Notes: generated from the letters alone by a model not told the origin. A DNA stretch of 64,000 nt from Burkholderiales bacterium (GCA_026417035.1 JAOAEA010000001.1:1-64000); one strand, 5' to 3'. Positions 13,994 to 24,701 are shown, numbered from the stretch's first letter. Numbers and translations are program-made.

Positions 13994-14266
13994 ATGGCGA
14001 GAATGGTGAAGTGCGTGAAGCTCGGGCGCGAGGCGGAAGGGCTCGACTTCCCGCCGGTGCCGGGCGAGCTCGGCAAGCGCATCTACGAGCATGTCTCGAA
14101 GGAGGCGTGGCAGCTGTGGCAGGCGCAGCAGACGCGCCTCATCAACGAGAACCGGCTCTCGCTCGCCGACGCGCGCGCCCGCAAGTACCTCCTCGAGCAG
14201 ACGGAGAGGTTCTTCTTCGGCGGCGGCGCCGACGAGGCCTCGGGCTACGTGCCCCCGCCCCGCTGA
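13994..14266 (+). CDS. yggX: Fe(2+)-trafficking protein (YggX family)
   Basis: A 90-residue cytosolic protein of the YggX family, linked to iron trafficking and protection of Fe-S proteins against oxidants. Family features are [20 protein letters not shown] at the start with the conserved Cys, [20 protein letters not shown], and [18 protein letters not shown], ending in FFGGG. The length is normal (about 90). It has its own -10-like element after argA and is followed by a clear intrinsic terminator shared with convergent phoU. Confidence 0.95.
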   Translation: MARMVKCVKLGREAEGLDFPPVPGELGKRIYEHVSKEAWQLWQAQQTRLINENRLSLADARARKYLLEQTERFFFGGGADEASGYVPPPR

Positions 14267-14284
14267 CCGCGCCCCGGAACGAAG

Positions 14285-14314
14285 AAGGGCCGCGCGAGCG
14301 GCCCTTTCAGTTTT
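14285..14314. terminator. intrinsic terminator between yggX and phoU
   Basis: A perfect nine-base-pair stem AAGGGCCGC / GCGGCCCTT closes a GCGA (GNRA-type) tetraloop and is followed by TCAGTTTT. It lies between two convergent genes and could serve both, though the minus-strand T-run is weaker (TTCTTC). Confidence 0.85.
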
Positions 14315-14330
14315 CGCCGCCGCCGTGGCG

Positions 14331-15035
14331 CTACTGCTGCGCCACCATCTTCTCGACGTCCTCCACCGGCAGGTGGCGCACGTCGCGGCCCTCGACCATG
14401 TACACCACGTACTCGGCCATGTTCTTGGCGTGGTCGCCGATGCGCTCCAGCGCCTTGGCGACGAACAGCACCTCGAGGCAGCGGCTGATGGTGCGCGGGT
14501 CTTCCATCATGAACGTGATCAGCTGGCGCAGGATCGAGCGGAACTCGACGTCCACCGCCTGGTCCTGACGCACCACCTCGGAAGCGCCCTTCGCGTCGAG
14601 GCGGGCGAAGGCGTCGAGCGCCTTGCGCAGCATCGCCACCGCGAGGCTCGCGACGTGCTTCAGCTCGAGGCGCGGCATGTGCAGCCGCTCGGCGGTGTGG
14701 ATGAGCTTCGCCATGCGGGCGATCTTCTCGGCCTCGTCGCCGATGCGCTCGAGGTCGGTGATGGTCTTCACCACCGCGATGATGAGCCGCAGGTCGCCGG
14801 CGGCCGGCTGGCGGCGGGCGATGATGTGGCTGCACGCCTCGTCGAGCTCGACCTCCATCGCGTTCACCCGCTTGTCCTGCTCGATGACGTGCTCGATCAG
14901 GACCATGTTTCCGGTGCCGAGCGCCTCCATCGCCTTGGTGATCTGCTCCTCGACGAGGCCGCCCATCGCGAGCACGCGCGAGCGCACGGTCTCGAGCTCC
15001 TGGTCGAACTGCTTGGAGGTGTGGTGGTCGGCCAT
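14331..15035 (-). CDS. phoU: phosphate transport regulator PhoU
   Basis: A 234-residue all-helical protein with two PhoU domains (roughly residues 15-105 and 118-210). PhoU negatively controls the PhoR/PhoB phosphate response and the Pst transporter. Typical segments are MGGLVEEQITKAMEAL, IARRQPAAGDLRLIIAVVK, ERIGDEAEKIARMA and RIGDHAKNMAEYVVYMVEG. The start ATG at 15035 follows a GGGAG-like site. No pst genes are near, so it stands alone, and a PHO-box-like site lies just upstream, suggesting its own phosphate-controlled promoter. It shares a terminator with yggX. Confidence 0.95.
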   Translation of the reverse strand: MADHHTSKQFDQELETVRSRVLAMGGLVEEQITKAMEALGTGNMVLIEHVIEQDKRVNAMEVELDEACSHIIARRQPAAGDLRLIIAVVKTITDLERIGDEAEKIARMAKLIHTAERLHMPRLELKHVASLAVAMLRKALDAFARLDAKGASEVVRQDQAVDVEFRSILRQLITFMMEDPRTISRCLEVLFVAKALERIGDHAKNMAEYVVYMVEGRDVRHLPVEDVEKMVAQQ

Positions 15036-15075
15036 CGCTGCGCTCCCGGGGGAAAACGGAAGCTAGCTTAGCATC

Positions 15076-15093
15076 GTGACAGTCATATTTCAG
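15076..15093 (-). promoter_or_regulatory. candidate PHO box upstream of phoU
   Basis: On the minus strand CTGAAAT-ATGA-CTGTCAC matches the PhoB box layout of two CTGTCAT-like repeats separated by four AT-rich bases (five of seven and six of seven matches). It lies 41 bases before the phoU start, and a -10-like TAAGCT follows after five bases (15065-15070), which is closer than in classical Pho promoters. Confidence 0.55.
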
Positions 15094-15140
15094 CGCGCCT
15101 CCGGGTGGCAACGCCCGCGGGCGGCCGCCCGCGCCCGCCG

Positions 15141-15800
15141 TCAGCGGGAGATCGTCCGCACGCCGTCCGGCGCGGCGAGCAGGAGGAGGTCCGCGCCGCG
15201 CCGCGCGAAGATCCCGTTCGCGACCACGCCGACGACGTCGTTGATCCGCGACTCGAGCGCGGCCGGCGCCGTGATCGCGAGGCCGTGGACGTCGAGGATC
15301 ACGTTGCCGTTGTCGGTGACGAACCCCTCGCGCAGCCGCGGCGCGCCGCCGAGCTTGGCGAGCTCGCGCGCGACGTAGGCGCGCGCCATGGGGATCACCT
15401 CCACCGGCAGCGGGAAACGGCCGAGCACCTCGACCCGCTTGGAGGCGTCGGCGATGCAGACGAACCGGCGCGCGACCGCCGCGACGATCTTCTCGCGCGT
15501 CAGCGCTCCGCCGCCGCCCTTGATCATGGCGAGCGAGCCGTCGATCTCGTCCGCCCCGTCCACGTAGACCGGGAAGGACTCGAGCTCGTTCAGGTCGAGC
15601 ACCGGGATGCCGTGGCGGGCGAGCCGCGCGGCGCTGCGCTCGGAGCTCGCGACGGCGCCGGGGATGCGCACGCCCGCCTCGGCCAACGCATCGATGAAGA
15701 AATCGACGGTCGAGCCCGTGCCGACGCCGAGCACCTCGCCCGGAGGGACATGGCGAACCGCCTCCCGCGCCACCGCCTGCTTGAGCTCGTCCTGGGTCAT
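15141..15800 (-). CDS. rpiA: ribose-5-phosphate isomerase A
   Basis: A 219-residue enzyme interconverting ribose-5-phosphate and ribulose-5-phosphate in the pentose phosphate pathway. Typical RpiA motifs are [13 protein letters not shown] near residue 27, [16 protein letters not shown] near 52, the catalytic-region [11 protein letters not shown] near 78 and [15 protein letters not shown] near 94, with a C-terminal [17 protein letters not shown]. The start ATG at 15800 gives the usual [15 protein letters not shown] terminus. It lies 105 bases upstream of phoU on the same strand. Confidence 0.95.
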   Translation of the reverse strand: MTQDELKQAVAREAVRHVPPGEVLGVGTGSTVDFFIDALAEAGVRIPGAVASSERSAARLARHGIPVLDLNELESFPVYVDGADEIDGSLAMIKGGGGALTREKIVAAVARRFVCIADASKRVEVLGRFPLPVEVIPMARAYVARELAKLGGAPRLREGFVTDNGNVILDVHGLAITAPAALESRINDVVGVVANGIFARRGADLLLLAAPDGVRTISR

Positions 15801-15863
15801 CGCCGCCGCCTCAGTCGGGTCGAAGCTGCGATGCTAGCGCACCGGGCGGCCCGCCCCGAGGCC

Positions 15864-15885
15864 ATGCCAACGGCATAAAACTTGC
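15864..15885 (+). promoter_or_regulatory. 13-bp palindrome overlapping a sigma-54-like -24/-12 site
   Basis: ATGCCAACGGCAT (15864-15876) repeats the palindrome seen at 5848-5860. Its right arm continues as GGCATAAAACTTGC, with GG and GC separated by ten bases as in sigma-54 promoters (consensus GGCAC-N5-TTGC). It lies about 170 bases before the outer-membrane protein gene. Either reading is tentative. Confidence 0.35.
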
Positions 15886-15921
15886 CCGCTCGCGCCGCCG
15901 GCCGCGGGCTCCGGGGCTTAC

Positions 15922-15959
15922 GTCGCACCCCTGCCACAAAAGGGCCCGCCGGGTGCGAC
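15922..15959. promoter_or_regulatory. nine-base inverted repeat GTCGCACCC / GGGTGCGAC
   Basis: Perfect nine-base arms at 15922-15930 and 15951-15959 are separated by 20 bases, about 100 bases before the outer-membrane protein start. It could be a 5'-UTR stem-loop or a dimeric operator. A -10-like TTATAT at 16006-16011 downstream would place it upstream of the transcript. Confidence 0.45.
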
Positions 15960-16056
15960 TTATTGCCTCGCGGCGGGGGCGAGCCGCGGGGGCCGGGGCT
16001 AGAGGTTATATGTGGGCTGGGGGCGGCAGGATGGGATCCGGCGAGAGGGGCGCTTC

Positions 16057-16740
16057 ATGAGAAGGGTCGTCATCATCGGCATCGTGGCGGCGGCTTGCGC
16101 ACCCGCCGCGTTCGCCCAGGAGGCGGGTTTCATCGGGCTGCGCGCCGACCCGGCGCGGGCAAGCGCCGCGGGTGGCTTCGGGTTGCGGCTGGGCGCGGCC
16201 TCCGAGGCGGCGCGGTGGGGCTTTGCCGCGCCGGCGGCATCGGACCGGGTGGCCTGGAGCCCGCGCCTCACCGCGGACGGCGCGTCGTCTTGGGCGTATG
16301 GCGGCATCGGCGATGGCCGTGCCTTCGCGTTCCCCGCCCAGACCGCAGCCGCCCTCGACTACCGCTTCGAGCGCTGGACGCTCTCGAGCTCGCTGCGCCA
16401 GGGCCTGGGGGAGCGGTCGACGGCGATCGACCTCGGCGCGCGCTATGGGTTCTCGCTCGCGCCGCGCCACAGCCTCGCCCTGCTCGGTTCGGTGGGGCTC
16501 GGCGACCACAGCGCCATGCGCGCGCTCGCGATGAGCGAGCTCGACGCCTTGCGCGTGCGGCCGCCCGGCCTGGGGTTCCGGGACGTGGGAGCGCAGCTGT
16601 CCATGCTCTACACGTACAGCGAGACCTGGTACGTGAACACCACGCTCGGCTACGCGCGCCTGCTCGGCGACCCGGCGGACGCGGGCACGCCGGACCGCAA
16701 CGTCACCTCGGTCGGGGCGTACTTCGGCTACCGGTTCTAG
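16057..16740 (+). CDS. outer-membrane beta-barrel protein, MipA/OmpV-like
   Basis: A 227-residue protein with a signal peptide (RRVVIIGIVAAACAPAAFA, cleavage before QEAG) and alternating beta-strands ending in the C-terminal Phe required by the Bam machinery. The second half (LDYRFERWTLSSSLRQGLG, ARYGFSLAPRHSLALLG, YVNTTLGYARLLGDPADAG, SVGAYFGYRF) resembles the MipA/OmpV scaffold family. The first half does not show the usual MipA start, so the family call is moderate. The start ATG at 16057 follows GAGAGGGG; an upstream in-frame ATG at 16031 lacks a site. The region before it holds a palindrome, a stem-loop and a -10-like TTATAT. The stop is followed closely by copy B of repeat family 2. Confidence 0.7.
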   Translation: MRRVVIIGIVAAACAPAAFAQEAGFIGLRADPARASAAGGFGLRLGAASEAARWGFAAPAASDRVAWSPRLTADGASSWAYGGIGDGRAFAFPAQTAAALDYRFERWTLSSSLRQGLGERSTAIDLGARYGFSLAPRHSLALLGSVGLGDHSAMRALAMSELDALRVRPPGLGFRDVGAQLSMLYTYSETWYVNTTLGYARLLGDPADAGTPDRNVTSVGAYFGYRF

Positions 16741-16758
16741 GCGCTGACGCGAAACGCC

Positions 16759-16855
16759 GGAACGACGGCGCGGACGCCTCCGGGGGAAACGCTCCCGGGA
16801 GCGACGAGCGCGCTTCGCGTCACCGGCTTCGGGGATCCCGAAAGGGCGTGGCCCC
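16759..16855 (+). repeat. dispersed repeat family 2, copy B
   Basis: It begins GGAACGACGGCG and ends GTGGCCCC, aligning over about 98 bases with the reverse complement of 30402-30499 at roughly 80% identity by eye. Shared blocks include GAGCGCG-TTCGCGTC and CGGGGATCC. It starts 18 bases after the outer-membrane protein stop. The sequence TGACGCGAAACGC just before it (16745-16757) is nearly complementary to GCGCTTCGCGTCA inside it (16810-16822), so a larger stem is possible. Confidence 0.8.
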
Positions 16856-16870
16856 TTTGGGTTGAACCCG

Positions 16871-16888
16871 CCGGGGCCGCGGCCCCGG
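16871..16888. terminator. perfect 18-base GC palindrome, possible terminator
   Basis: CCGGGGCCGCGGCCCCGG is fully self-complementary. It lies between the convergent outer-membrane protein and lpdA genes. No T-run follows on either strand, so a terminator role is only suggested. Confidence 0.35.
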
Positions 16889-16958
16889 CTCGGAAGCGCC
16901 GCCGCATGGCGCCGTTCGTCTTTCGACGCCCGCCCGCCGCGGCGGCGCGTTCACGGCC

Positions 16959-18722
16959 TCAACGCTTGCGCGGCGGCAGGACGTCGGTGCAGACGCCTTC
17001 GTAGACTTCCGCCGCGAGCCCCACGCTCTCGCCCAGGGTCGGGTGCGGGTGGATCGTGCGGCCGATGTCCACCGCGTCCGCGCCCATCTCGATGGCGAGC
17101 GCGACTTCGCCGATGAGGTCGCCCGCGTTGGTGCCGACGATGCCGCCGCCGATGATGCGGTGGGTCTCCGCGTCGAAGAGGAGCTTGGTGAACCCTTCCG
17201 CGCGGCCGTTCGCGAGGGCGCGGCCCGAGGCGCCCCAGGGGAGCTTGCCGACGCCGTAGCGCACGCCCTGCTTCTTCGCTTCCTCCTCGGTCATCCCGAC
17301 CCAGGCGACCTCCGGGTCGGTGTACGCGACGGCAGGAATGACCCGGGCGTCGAAGTGGCTCTTCTGCCCGGCGGCGGCTTCGGCAGCGACGTGGCCCTCG
17401 TGCACCGCCTTGTGCGCGAGCATCGGCGCGCCGGCGACGTCGCCGATGGCGAAGATGTGCGGCACGTTGGTCCGCATCTGCGAATCCACCGGGATGAAGC
17501 CGCGGTCGGTCACGGCGACGCCCGCCTTGTCGGCGCCGATCTTGCCGCCGTTGGGGCTGCGACCGACGCTCACCAGCACGAGATCGTAGAGCTGCGGCTC
17601 GGGCGGCGCCTGCTCGCCCGCGAACGCGACGAGGATCCCCTCGGGCTTCACCTCGATGGCCACCGTCTTCGTCTTCAGCATGATCCGGTCGAAGCGCCGG
17701 GCGTTGTGCTTCTGCCAGACGGCGACGAGGTCGCGGTCGGCGCCGGTCATCAGGGCGTCGAGCATCTCGACCACTTCGATGCGCGCGCCGAGCGTCGAGT
17801 AGACGCTCGCCATCTCGAGGCCGATGATGCCGCCGCCGATGACGAGCATCCGCTTCGGCACCGCCGCGAGCTCGAGCGCGCCGGTCGAATCGACGATGCG
17901 CGGGTCGTCGGGCACGAACGGCAGCCGCACCGGCATGGATCCGGCCGCGATGATCGCCTTCGCGAAGCGCACGACCTTCTTCTCGCCGGTCTTGTCCTGG
18001 CCCGCGCCCGTCGTGAGCTCCACCTCGAGGTGGTGCGGGTCGAGGAAGTGCCCGTAGCCGCGCACGACCGTGACTTTGCGCGCCTTCGCCATGCCGCCCA
18101 CGCCGCCGACGAGCTTCGCGACCACTCGGTCCTTGTGGGCGCGCAGCCGGCCGAGGTCCACGGTGGGCTTGCCGAACGCCACGCCGTGCTCGGCGAGGTG
18201 CGCGGCCTCGTCGATCACCGCGGCGACGTGCAGCAGCGCCTTCGAGGGGATGCAGCCCACGTTGAGGCACACGCCGCCGAGCGTCGCGTAACGCTCGACG
18301 AGCACGGTGTCGAGCCCGAGGTCCGCGGCGCGGAACGCCGCCGAGTAGCCGCCCGGCCCCGAGCCGAGCACGACGACGTCGCAGGTGAGGTCGGCGCCGC
18401 CCGCGTGCACGGCCGCAGCCGGCGCGGCAGCGGGTGCTGGCGCCGGCGCAGCCTCCGCGGCGGCGGGCGCGGCCGGCTGCGCCGCGCCGCCCTCGTCGAG
18501 CTCGAGGATGACGTCGCCCTGCGAGACCCTGTCGCCGACCTTGATCCGGAGCGCGGTGACGATCCCGGCGTGCGACGACGGGATCTCCATCGTCGCCTTG
18601 TCGGACTCCAGCGTGACGAGCGATTGCTCGGCGGCGACCCGGTCGCCGGGTTTCACCAGGACCTCGATCACCGCGACGTCCCGGAAGTCGCCGATGTCTG
18701 GAACCTTCACCTCGACCGTCAT
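16959..18722 (-). CDS. lpdA: dihydrolipoyl dehydrogenase with N-terminal lipoyl domain (PDH E3)
   Basis: A 587-residue E3 subunit of the pyruvate dehydrogenase complex that reoxidises dihydrolipoamide with NAD+. Residues 1-80 are a lipoyl domain (lipoylated Lys in LESDKATMEIPSSHAG). A proline/alanine-rich linker follows to about residue 115. The flavoprotein part then has the FAD motif VVLGSGPGGYSAAFRAADLG, the redox disulfide in GGVCLNVGCIPSKALLH, the NAD motif VIGGGIIGLEMASVYSTLG and the C-terminal active-site HPHPTLGES. A lipoyl domain fused to E3 is typical of beta-proteobacterial and neisserial PDH operons. It is the last gene of aceE-aceF-lpdA, 15 bases after aceF. Confidence 0.96.
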   Translation of the reverse strand: MTVEVKVPDIGDFRDVAVIEVLVKPGDRVAAEQSLVTLESDKATMEIPSSHAGIVTALRIKVGDRVSQGDVILELDEGGAAQPAAPAAAEAAPAPAPAAAPAAAVHAGGADLTCDVVVLGSGPGGYSAAFRAADLGLDTVLVERYATLGGVCLNVGCIPSKALLHVAAVIDEAAHLAEHGVAFGKPTVDLGRLRAHKDRVVAKLVGGVGGMAKARKVTVVRGYGHFLDPHHLEVELTTGAGQDKTGEKKVVRFAKAIIAAGSMPVRLPFVPDDPRIVDSTGALELAAVPKRMLVIGGGIIGLEMASVYSTLGARIEVVEMLDALMTGADRDLVAVWQKHNARRFDRIMLKTKTVAIEVKPEGILVAFAGEQAPPEPQLYDLVLVSVGRSPNGGKIGADKAGVAVTDRGFIPVDSQMRTNVPHIFAIGDVAGAPMLAHKAVHEGHVAAEAAAGQKSHFDARVIPAVAYTDPEVAWVGMTEEEAKKQGVRYGVGKLPWGASGRALANGRAEGFTKLLFDAETHRIIGGGIVGTNAGDLIGEVALAIEMGADAVDIGRTIHPHPTLGESVGLAAEVYEGVCTDVLPPRKR

Positions 18723-18737
18723 GGCGCCCCCGGGCCT

Positions 18738-20060
18738 TCAGAGCATCACCCGGCGGAAGTCCGCCAGGAGCTGCGCGAGGTACACGTTGAAGCGCGCCGC
18801 GGCGGCGCCATCGACCACGCGGTGGTCCCACGAGAGCGACAGCGGCAGGATGAGCCGCGGCCGGAACGCTGTTCCGTCCCACACGGGCCGCGTCGCCGCC
18901 TTGCACACGCCGAGGATCGCCACCTCCGGCGCGTTGATGATCGGCGTGAAGTAGGTGCCGCCGATCCCGCCGAGGCTCGAGATCGAGAACGTCCCGCCCT
19001 GCATGTCCGTCGGTTTGAGCTTGCCCTCGCGCGCGAGCCGCGCGAGCTCGGCGGTCTCCTGCGCGATCTCGAGGATGCCCTTCCTGTCCGCGTCCTTCAC
19101 GTTCGGCACCACGAGCCCCTGGGGCGTGTCCGCGGCGAAGCCGATGTGGTAGTAGCGCTTCAGCACGATCGACTCGCCGTCCGGAGCGAGCGAGCCGTTG
19201 AACTCCGGGAACTTCTTCAGCGCCGCGACGCAGGCCTTGACGAGGAAGGCGAGCATCGTCACCTTGACGCCCGACTTCTCGTTCTCGCGGTTGAGCTGCA
19301 CGCGGAACGCCTCGAGCTCCGTGATGTCGGCGTCCTCGTGGTTGGTGACGTGCGGGATCGTGACCCAGTTGCGCGCCAGCGCCGGCCCGGAGAGCTTGCG
19401 GATGCGTGACATCGGGACGGTCTCGACCGGCCCGAATTTCGCGAAGTCCACCACCGGCCAGGCGGGCAGGTTGAGGCCGAGGCCACCGCCCGCGGGCGCC
19501 GGCGCCCCGGGCGCGGCCGCGCGCGCCACCATCGCCTTCACGTAGGCTTGCACGTCGGCGTGGAGGATGCGGCTCTTCGGGCCGGTGCCCTTCACCTGCG
19601 CAAGGTCGACGCCGAGCTCGCGCGCGAACTTGCGCACCGAGGGGCTCGCGTGCGGCTTGAAACCGCCGGGCGCCGCCGGCTCGAGCGGCACGGGCGGGAC
19701 GTGCGACCGCACCGGCAGCGGGGCAACGGGAACCGTGGCGGCGGGCGCCGCTGCGGGCGGCGCGGCGGGCGCGGGCGCAGGCGGAGCGGCCGGCGCTGCG
19801 GCGGCGTTCGCGGCGGCGGCGTGAGCCTCGAGGAGCAGGATCAGGCTCCCCTGCGACACCTTGTCGCCGACCTTCACCCGGAGCTCCTTCACGACGCCCG
19901 CCGCGGGCGACGGGATCTCCATGGTCGCCTTGTCGGACTCGAGGCTGATGAGCGACTGCTCCGCGGCGACGGTGTCGCCCGGCTTCACCAGCACCTCGAT
20001 CACCTCGACGTCCTTGAAGTCGCCGATGTCGGGGACGAACACTTCCTGGATGGCTCCCAT
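18738..20060 (-). CDS. aceF: pyruvate dehydrogenase E2, dihydrolipoyllysine acetyltransferase
   Basis: A 440-residue core subunit of the PDH complex that transfers the acetyl group to CoA. It has a single lipoyl domain (residues 3-80, Lys in LESDKATMEIPSPAAG), an Ala/Pro linker, the peripheral-subunit-binding domain around residues 130-170 (ASPSVRKFARELGVDL, KGTGPKSRILHADVQ) and the catalytic domain from about residue 210, ending with LSWDHRVVDGAAAARF, which holds the active-site His and Asp. It lies 101 bases downstream of aceE and 15 bases upstream of lpdA. With the lipoyl domain on E3, the complex would carry lipoyl groups on two different subunits. Confidence 0.96.
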   Translation of the reverse strand: MGAIQEVFVPDIGDFKDVEVIEVLVKPGDTVAAEQSLISLESDKATMEIPSPAAGVVKELRVKVGDKVSQGSLILLLEAHAAAANAAAAPAAPPAPAPAAPPAAAPAATVPVAPLPVRSHVPPVPLEPAAPGGFKPHASPSVRKFARELGVDLAQVKGTGPKSRILHADVQAYVKAMVARAAAPGAPAPAGGGLGLNLPAWPVVDFAKFGPVETVPMSRIRKLSGPALARNWVTIPHVTNHEDADITELEAFRVQLNRENEKSGVKVTMLAFLVKACVAALKKFPEFNGSLAPDGESIVLKRYYHIGFAADTPQGLVVPNVKDADRKGILEIAQETAELARLAREGKLKPTDMQGGTFSISSLGGIGGTYFTPIINAPEVAILGVCKAATRPVWDGTAFRPRLILPLSLSWDHRVVDGAAAARFNVYLAQLLADFRRVML

Positions 20061-20161
20061 CGGGGTTCCCTCTGGTGGCGCGTCTTCGTGCTTGTTTCCC
20101 TCGCGGCCGAGGCCCCCGGGCGCGGGCCCTGCGGCGGCGCTCCGCCTCCGGGCCGTTCAGC

Positions 20162-22855
<2,694 letters not shown>

Positions 22856-23089
22856 GGGGCGATCCTCTCTTCGGCGGGCCGACGGCGCACCCGGCGACGG
22901 CGTCGGGGATGCGGGGCGCGCAGCTAGCTTAATACGCCCTTCAGGGGGCAGCAAACCACGCTTTTTCCGGAATACAAAATGCCGTTGCGGATGATACAAT
23001 GCAATCGCCTTGCTTTTCAATGCCTTTTTGCCATGCCGACGCAAGCCCGCAGGCCTGACCCGGCGCCCGAGCCGGGCTGCGGGCACTGC

Positions 23090-23095
23090 TAGAAT
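23090..23095 (+). promoter_or_regulatory. candidate -10 element (TAGAAT) of folD
   Basis: TGCTAGAATCCGCC lies 25 bases before the folD ATG. The wider aceE-folD gap (22856-23120) also has an unusually AT-rich patch at 22962-23000, with a TTCCGGAA palindrome and GATACAAT, that may hold the aceE control region. Confidence 0.45.
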
Positions 23096-23120
23096 CCGCC
23101 CCTTTTCCCCACCGGCCACC

Positions 23121-23999
23121 ATGCAGACGCGCATCATCGACGGCACCGGGCTCGCCAGGCGCGTGCGCGAGGAATGGCGCGAGCGGGCGCAGGCACTCGC
23201 CGGCCGCGGCTGCCGTCCGGGCCTCGCTGTCGTCATCGTCGGCGACGACCCGGCGTCGCGCGCGTACGTCCGAAACAAGATCCGCGCCTGCGCCGAGCTC
23301 GGGCTGCACTCCGAGCAGGTCGAGCTGCCCGCGGAGGCGAGCGAGGCGGAGCTCCTCGCGCGCATCGCGGCGCTCAACGCCGACCCGGCGATCCACGGGA
23401 TCCTGGTGCAGCTCCCTCTGCCGAAGCACATCGCGGCGGAGCGCGTCATCCTCGCGATCGCGCCGGAGAAGGACGTCGACGGCTTCCACCCGCTGAACGT
23501 CGGCCTGCTCGCGACCGGGCATCCGCGCTTCGCGCCCTGCACTCCCGCGGGCGTGATGCTGATGCTCGAGCGCGAGGGCATCGACCCCTGGGCGAAGCAC
23601 GCGGTGATCGTCGGCGCGAGCAACATCGTCGGCAAGCCGATGGCGCTGCTCCTCCTCTCCCGCGGCGCAACCGTGACCCTCTGCAACTCCAAGACGCGCG
23701 ACCTCGCGGCCCACACCCGAGCGGCGGACATCCTGGTCGCGGCGGTCGGCCGGCCGAAACTGGTGACCGGCGACATGGTCAAACCGGGCGCGGTGGTGAT
23801 CGACGTCGGCATCAACCGGCTCGCCGACGGCAAGCTCGTCGGCGACGTGGACACCGCGGCCGTCATGGGCGTCGCGTCCCACGTCACGCCGGTACCCGGC
23901 GGCGTCGGTCCGATGACGGTGACCATGCTCGTCGTGAACACGGTGCTCGCCGCCGAGCGTGCGTGCGAGGCCGGCCGGCCGAAGGAACCCGCGACATGA
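23121..23999 (+). CDS. folD: methylenetetrahydrofolate dehydrogenase/cyclohydrolase
   Basis: A 292-residue bifunctional enzyme that converts 5,10-methylene-THF to 10-formyl-THF with NADP. Conserved stretches are [20 protein letters not shown] (catalytic Lys in YVRNK), [27 protein letters not shown], the nucleotide-binding [18 protein letters not shown] and [18 protein letters not shown]. The start is the ATG at 23121; the frame extends upstream to 23010 without homology. The stop overlaps the start of the next gene by four bases (ATGA), so the two are coupled. Confidence 0.96.
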   Translation: MQTRIIDGTGLARRVREEWRERAQALAGRGCRPGLAVVIVGDDPASRAYVRNKIRACAELGLHSEQVELPAEASEAELLARIAALNADPAIHGILVQLPLPKHIAAERVILAIAPEKDVDGFHPLNVGLLATGHPRFAPCTPAGVMLMLEREGIDPWAKHAVIVGASNIVGKPMALLLLSRGATVTLCNSKTRDLAAHTRAADILVAAVGRPKLVTGDMVKPGAVVIDVGINRLADGKLVGDVDTAAVMGVASHVTPVPGGVGPMTVTMLVVNTVLAAERACEAGRPKEPAT

Positions 24000-24550
24000 A
24001 TCCCGCGCTCGTGCTCGTCGACATCCAGAACGACTACTTCGCCGGCGGCGCGATGGCGCTCGAGGGCATGGACACCGCGGCCGCGAACGCGGCGCGGGCG
24101 CTCGCCGCCTTCCGCGCGAAGGGCCTGCCGCTCGTGCACGTCCAGCACCTCTCGGTGCGCCCCGGGGCGACCTTTTTCGTCCCCGGGACGAACGGCGTCG
24201 AGATCAGCGAAACGGTGCGGCCGGGACCGGGCGAGCCCGTCGTGCAGAAGAACTTCCCGAACGCCTTCCGCGGGACCGGGCTCGAAGCGATGCTGCGCGA
24301 CCGCGGCGCGGACGCGCTCGTGATCGCCGGCGCGATGAGCCACATGTGCATCGACGCGACGACGCGCGCGGCGTTCGACCTCGGCTTCGCGTGCACCGTC
24401 CTCGACGACGCCTGCGCCACCCGCGCGCTCGCGTTCCGCGGCGCGACCGTGCCTGCGGCGATGGTGCACGCCGCCTTCATGGCGGCGCTCGCCGTGCCCT
24501 ACGCGAAGGTGACGGGGACCGCGCAGGCGCTCGCGGATCTCGCATGCTGA
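23996..24550 (+). CDS. isochorismatase-family cysteine hydrolase
   Basis: A 184-residue cysteine hydrolase of the isochorismatase superfamily. The catalytic triad is visible as Asp in LVDIQNDYF (residue 9), Lys in [10 protein letters not shown] (near 84) and Cys in [18 protein letters not shown] (near 118). The superfamily includes nicotinamidase, ureidoacrylate hydrolase, N-carbamoylsarcosine amidase and many uncharacterised amidases; the metal-binding His set of nicotinamidases is not evident, so the substrate is open. Translational overlap with folD suggests co-expression, which need not mean a shared pathway. The stop is followed by a short inverted-repeat element. Confidence 0.85.
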   Translation: MNPALVLVDIQNDYFAGGAMALEGMDTAAANAARALAAFRAKGLPLVHVQHLSVRPGATFFVPGTNGVEISETVRPGPGEPVVQKNFPNAFRGTGLEAMLRDRGADALVIAGAMSHMCIDATTRAAFDLGFACTVLDDACATRALAFRGATVPAAMVHAAFMAALAVPYAKVTGTAQALADLAC

Positions 24551-24680
24551 ACCACGGAGGACGCCGCGGACGCGCAGCAAGCGCACGTGGGCGCAACGAA
24601 CGCGCCGGCGCCCCCGGAATCCGTGACGCAAGCCCGGGAACGCGGCGTGCCTCTGCGCTCTGCGCGCCCTCCGCTTTGAA
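24551..24680. repeat. short inverted-repeat element (ACGGAGGACGC type)
   Basis: The 130-base stretch starts ACCACGGAGGACGCCG and ends GCGCGCCCTCCGCTTTGAA. The ends are imperfect inverted repeats of a GGAGGACGC/GCGCGTCCTCC-like unit. Such elements, ACGGAGGACACGG-like at one end and complementary at the other, are common non-coding mobile-type repeats in many genomes. No gene is present. Only one copy was noticed in the window. Confidence 0.45.
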
Positions 24681-24701
24681 GCCTCTCAGGATGGACCGAC
24701 C

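Noticed and set aside
11474-14092. 872-codon minus-strand frame over argA
   Set aside because: Only its last 192 codons (ankyrin protein) are protein-like; the rest is antisense to argA.
17043-19409. 788-codon plus-strand frame over lpdA/aceF
   Set aside because: His/Asp/Arg-rich antisense frame; the PDH genes on the minus strand have complete catalytic motifs.
22856-24631. Extension of the aceE frame upstream by 592 codons
   Set aside because: It overlaps folD and the hydrolase on the other strand; homology begins at the ATG 22855.
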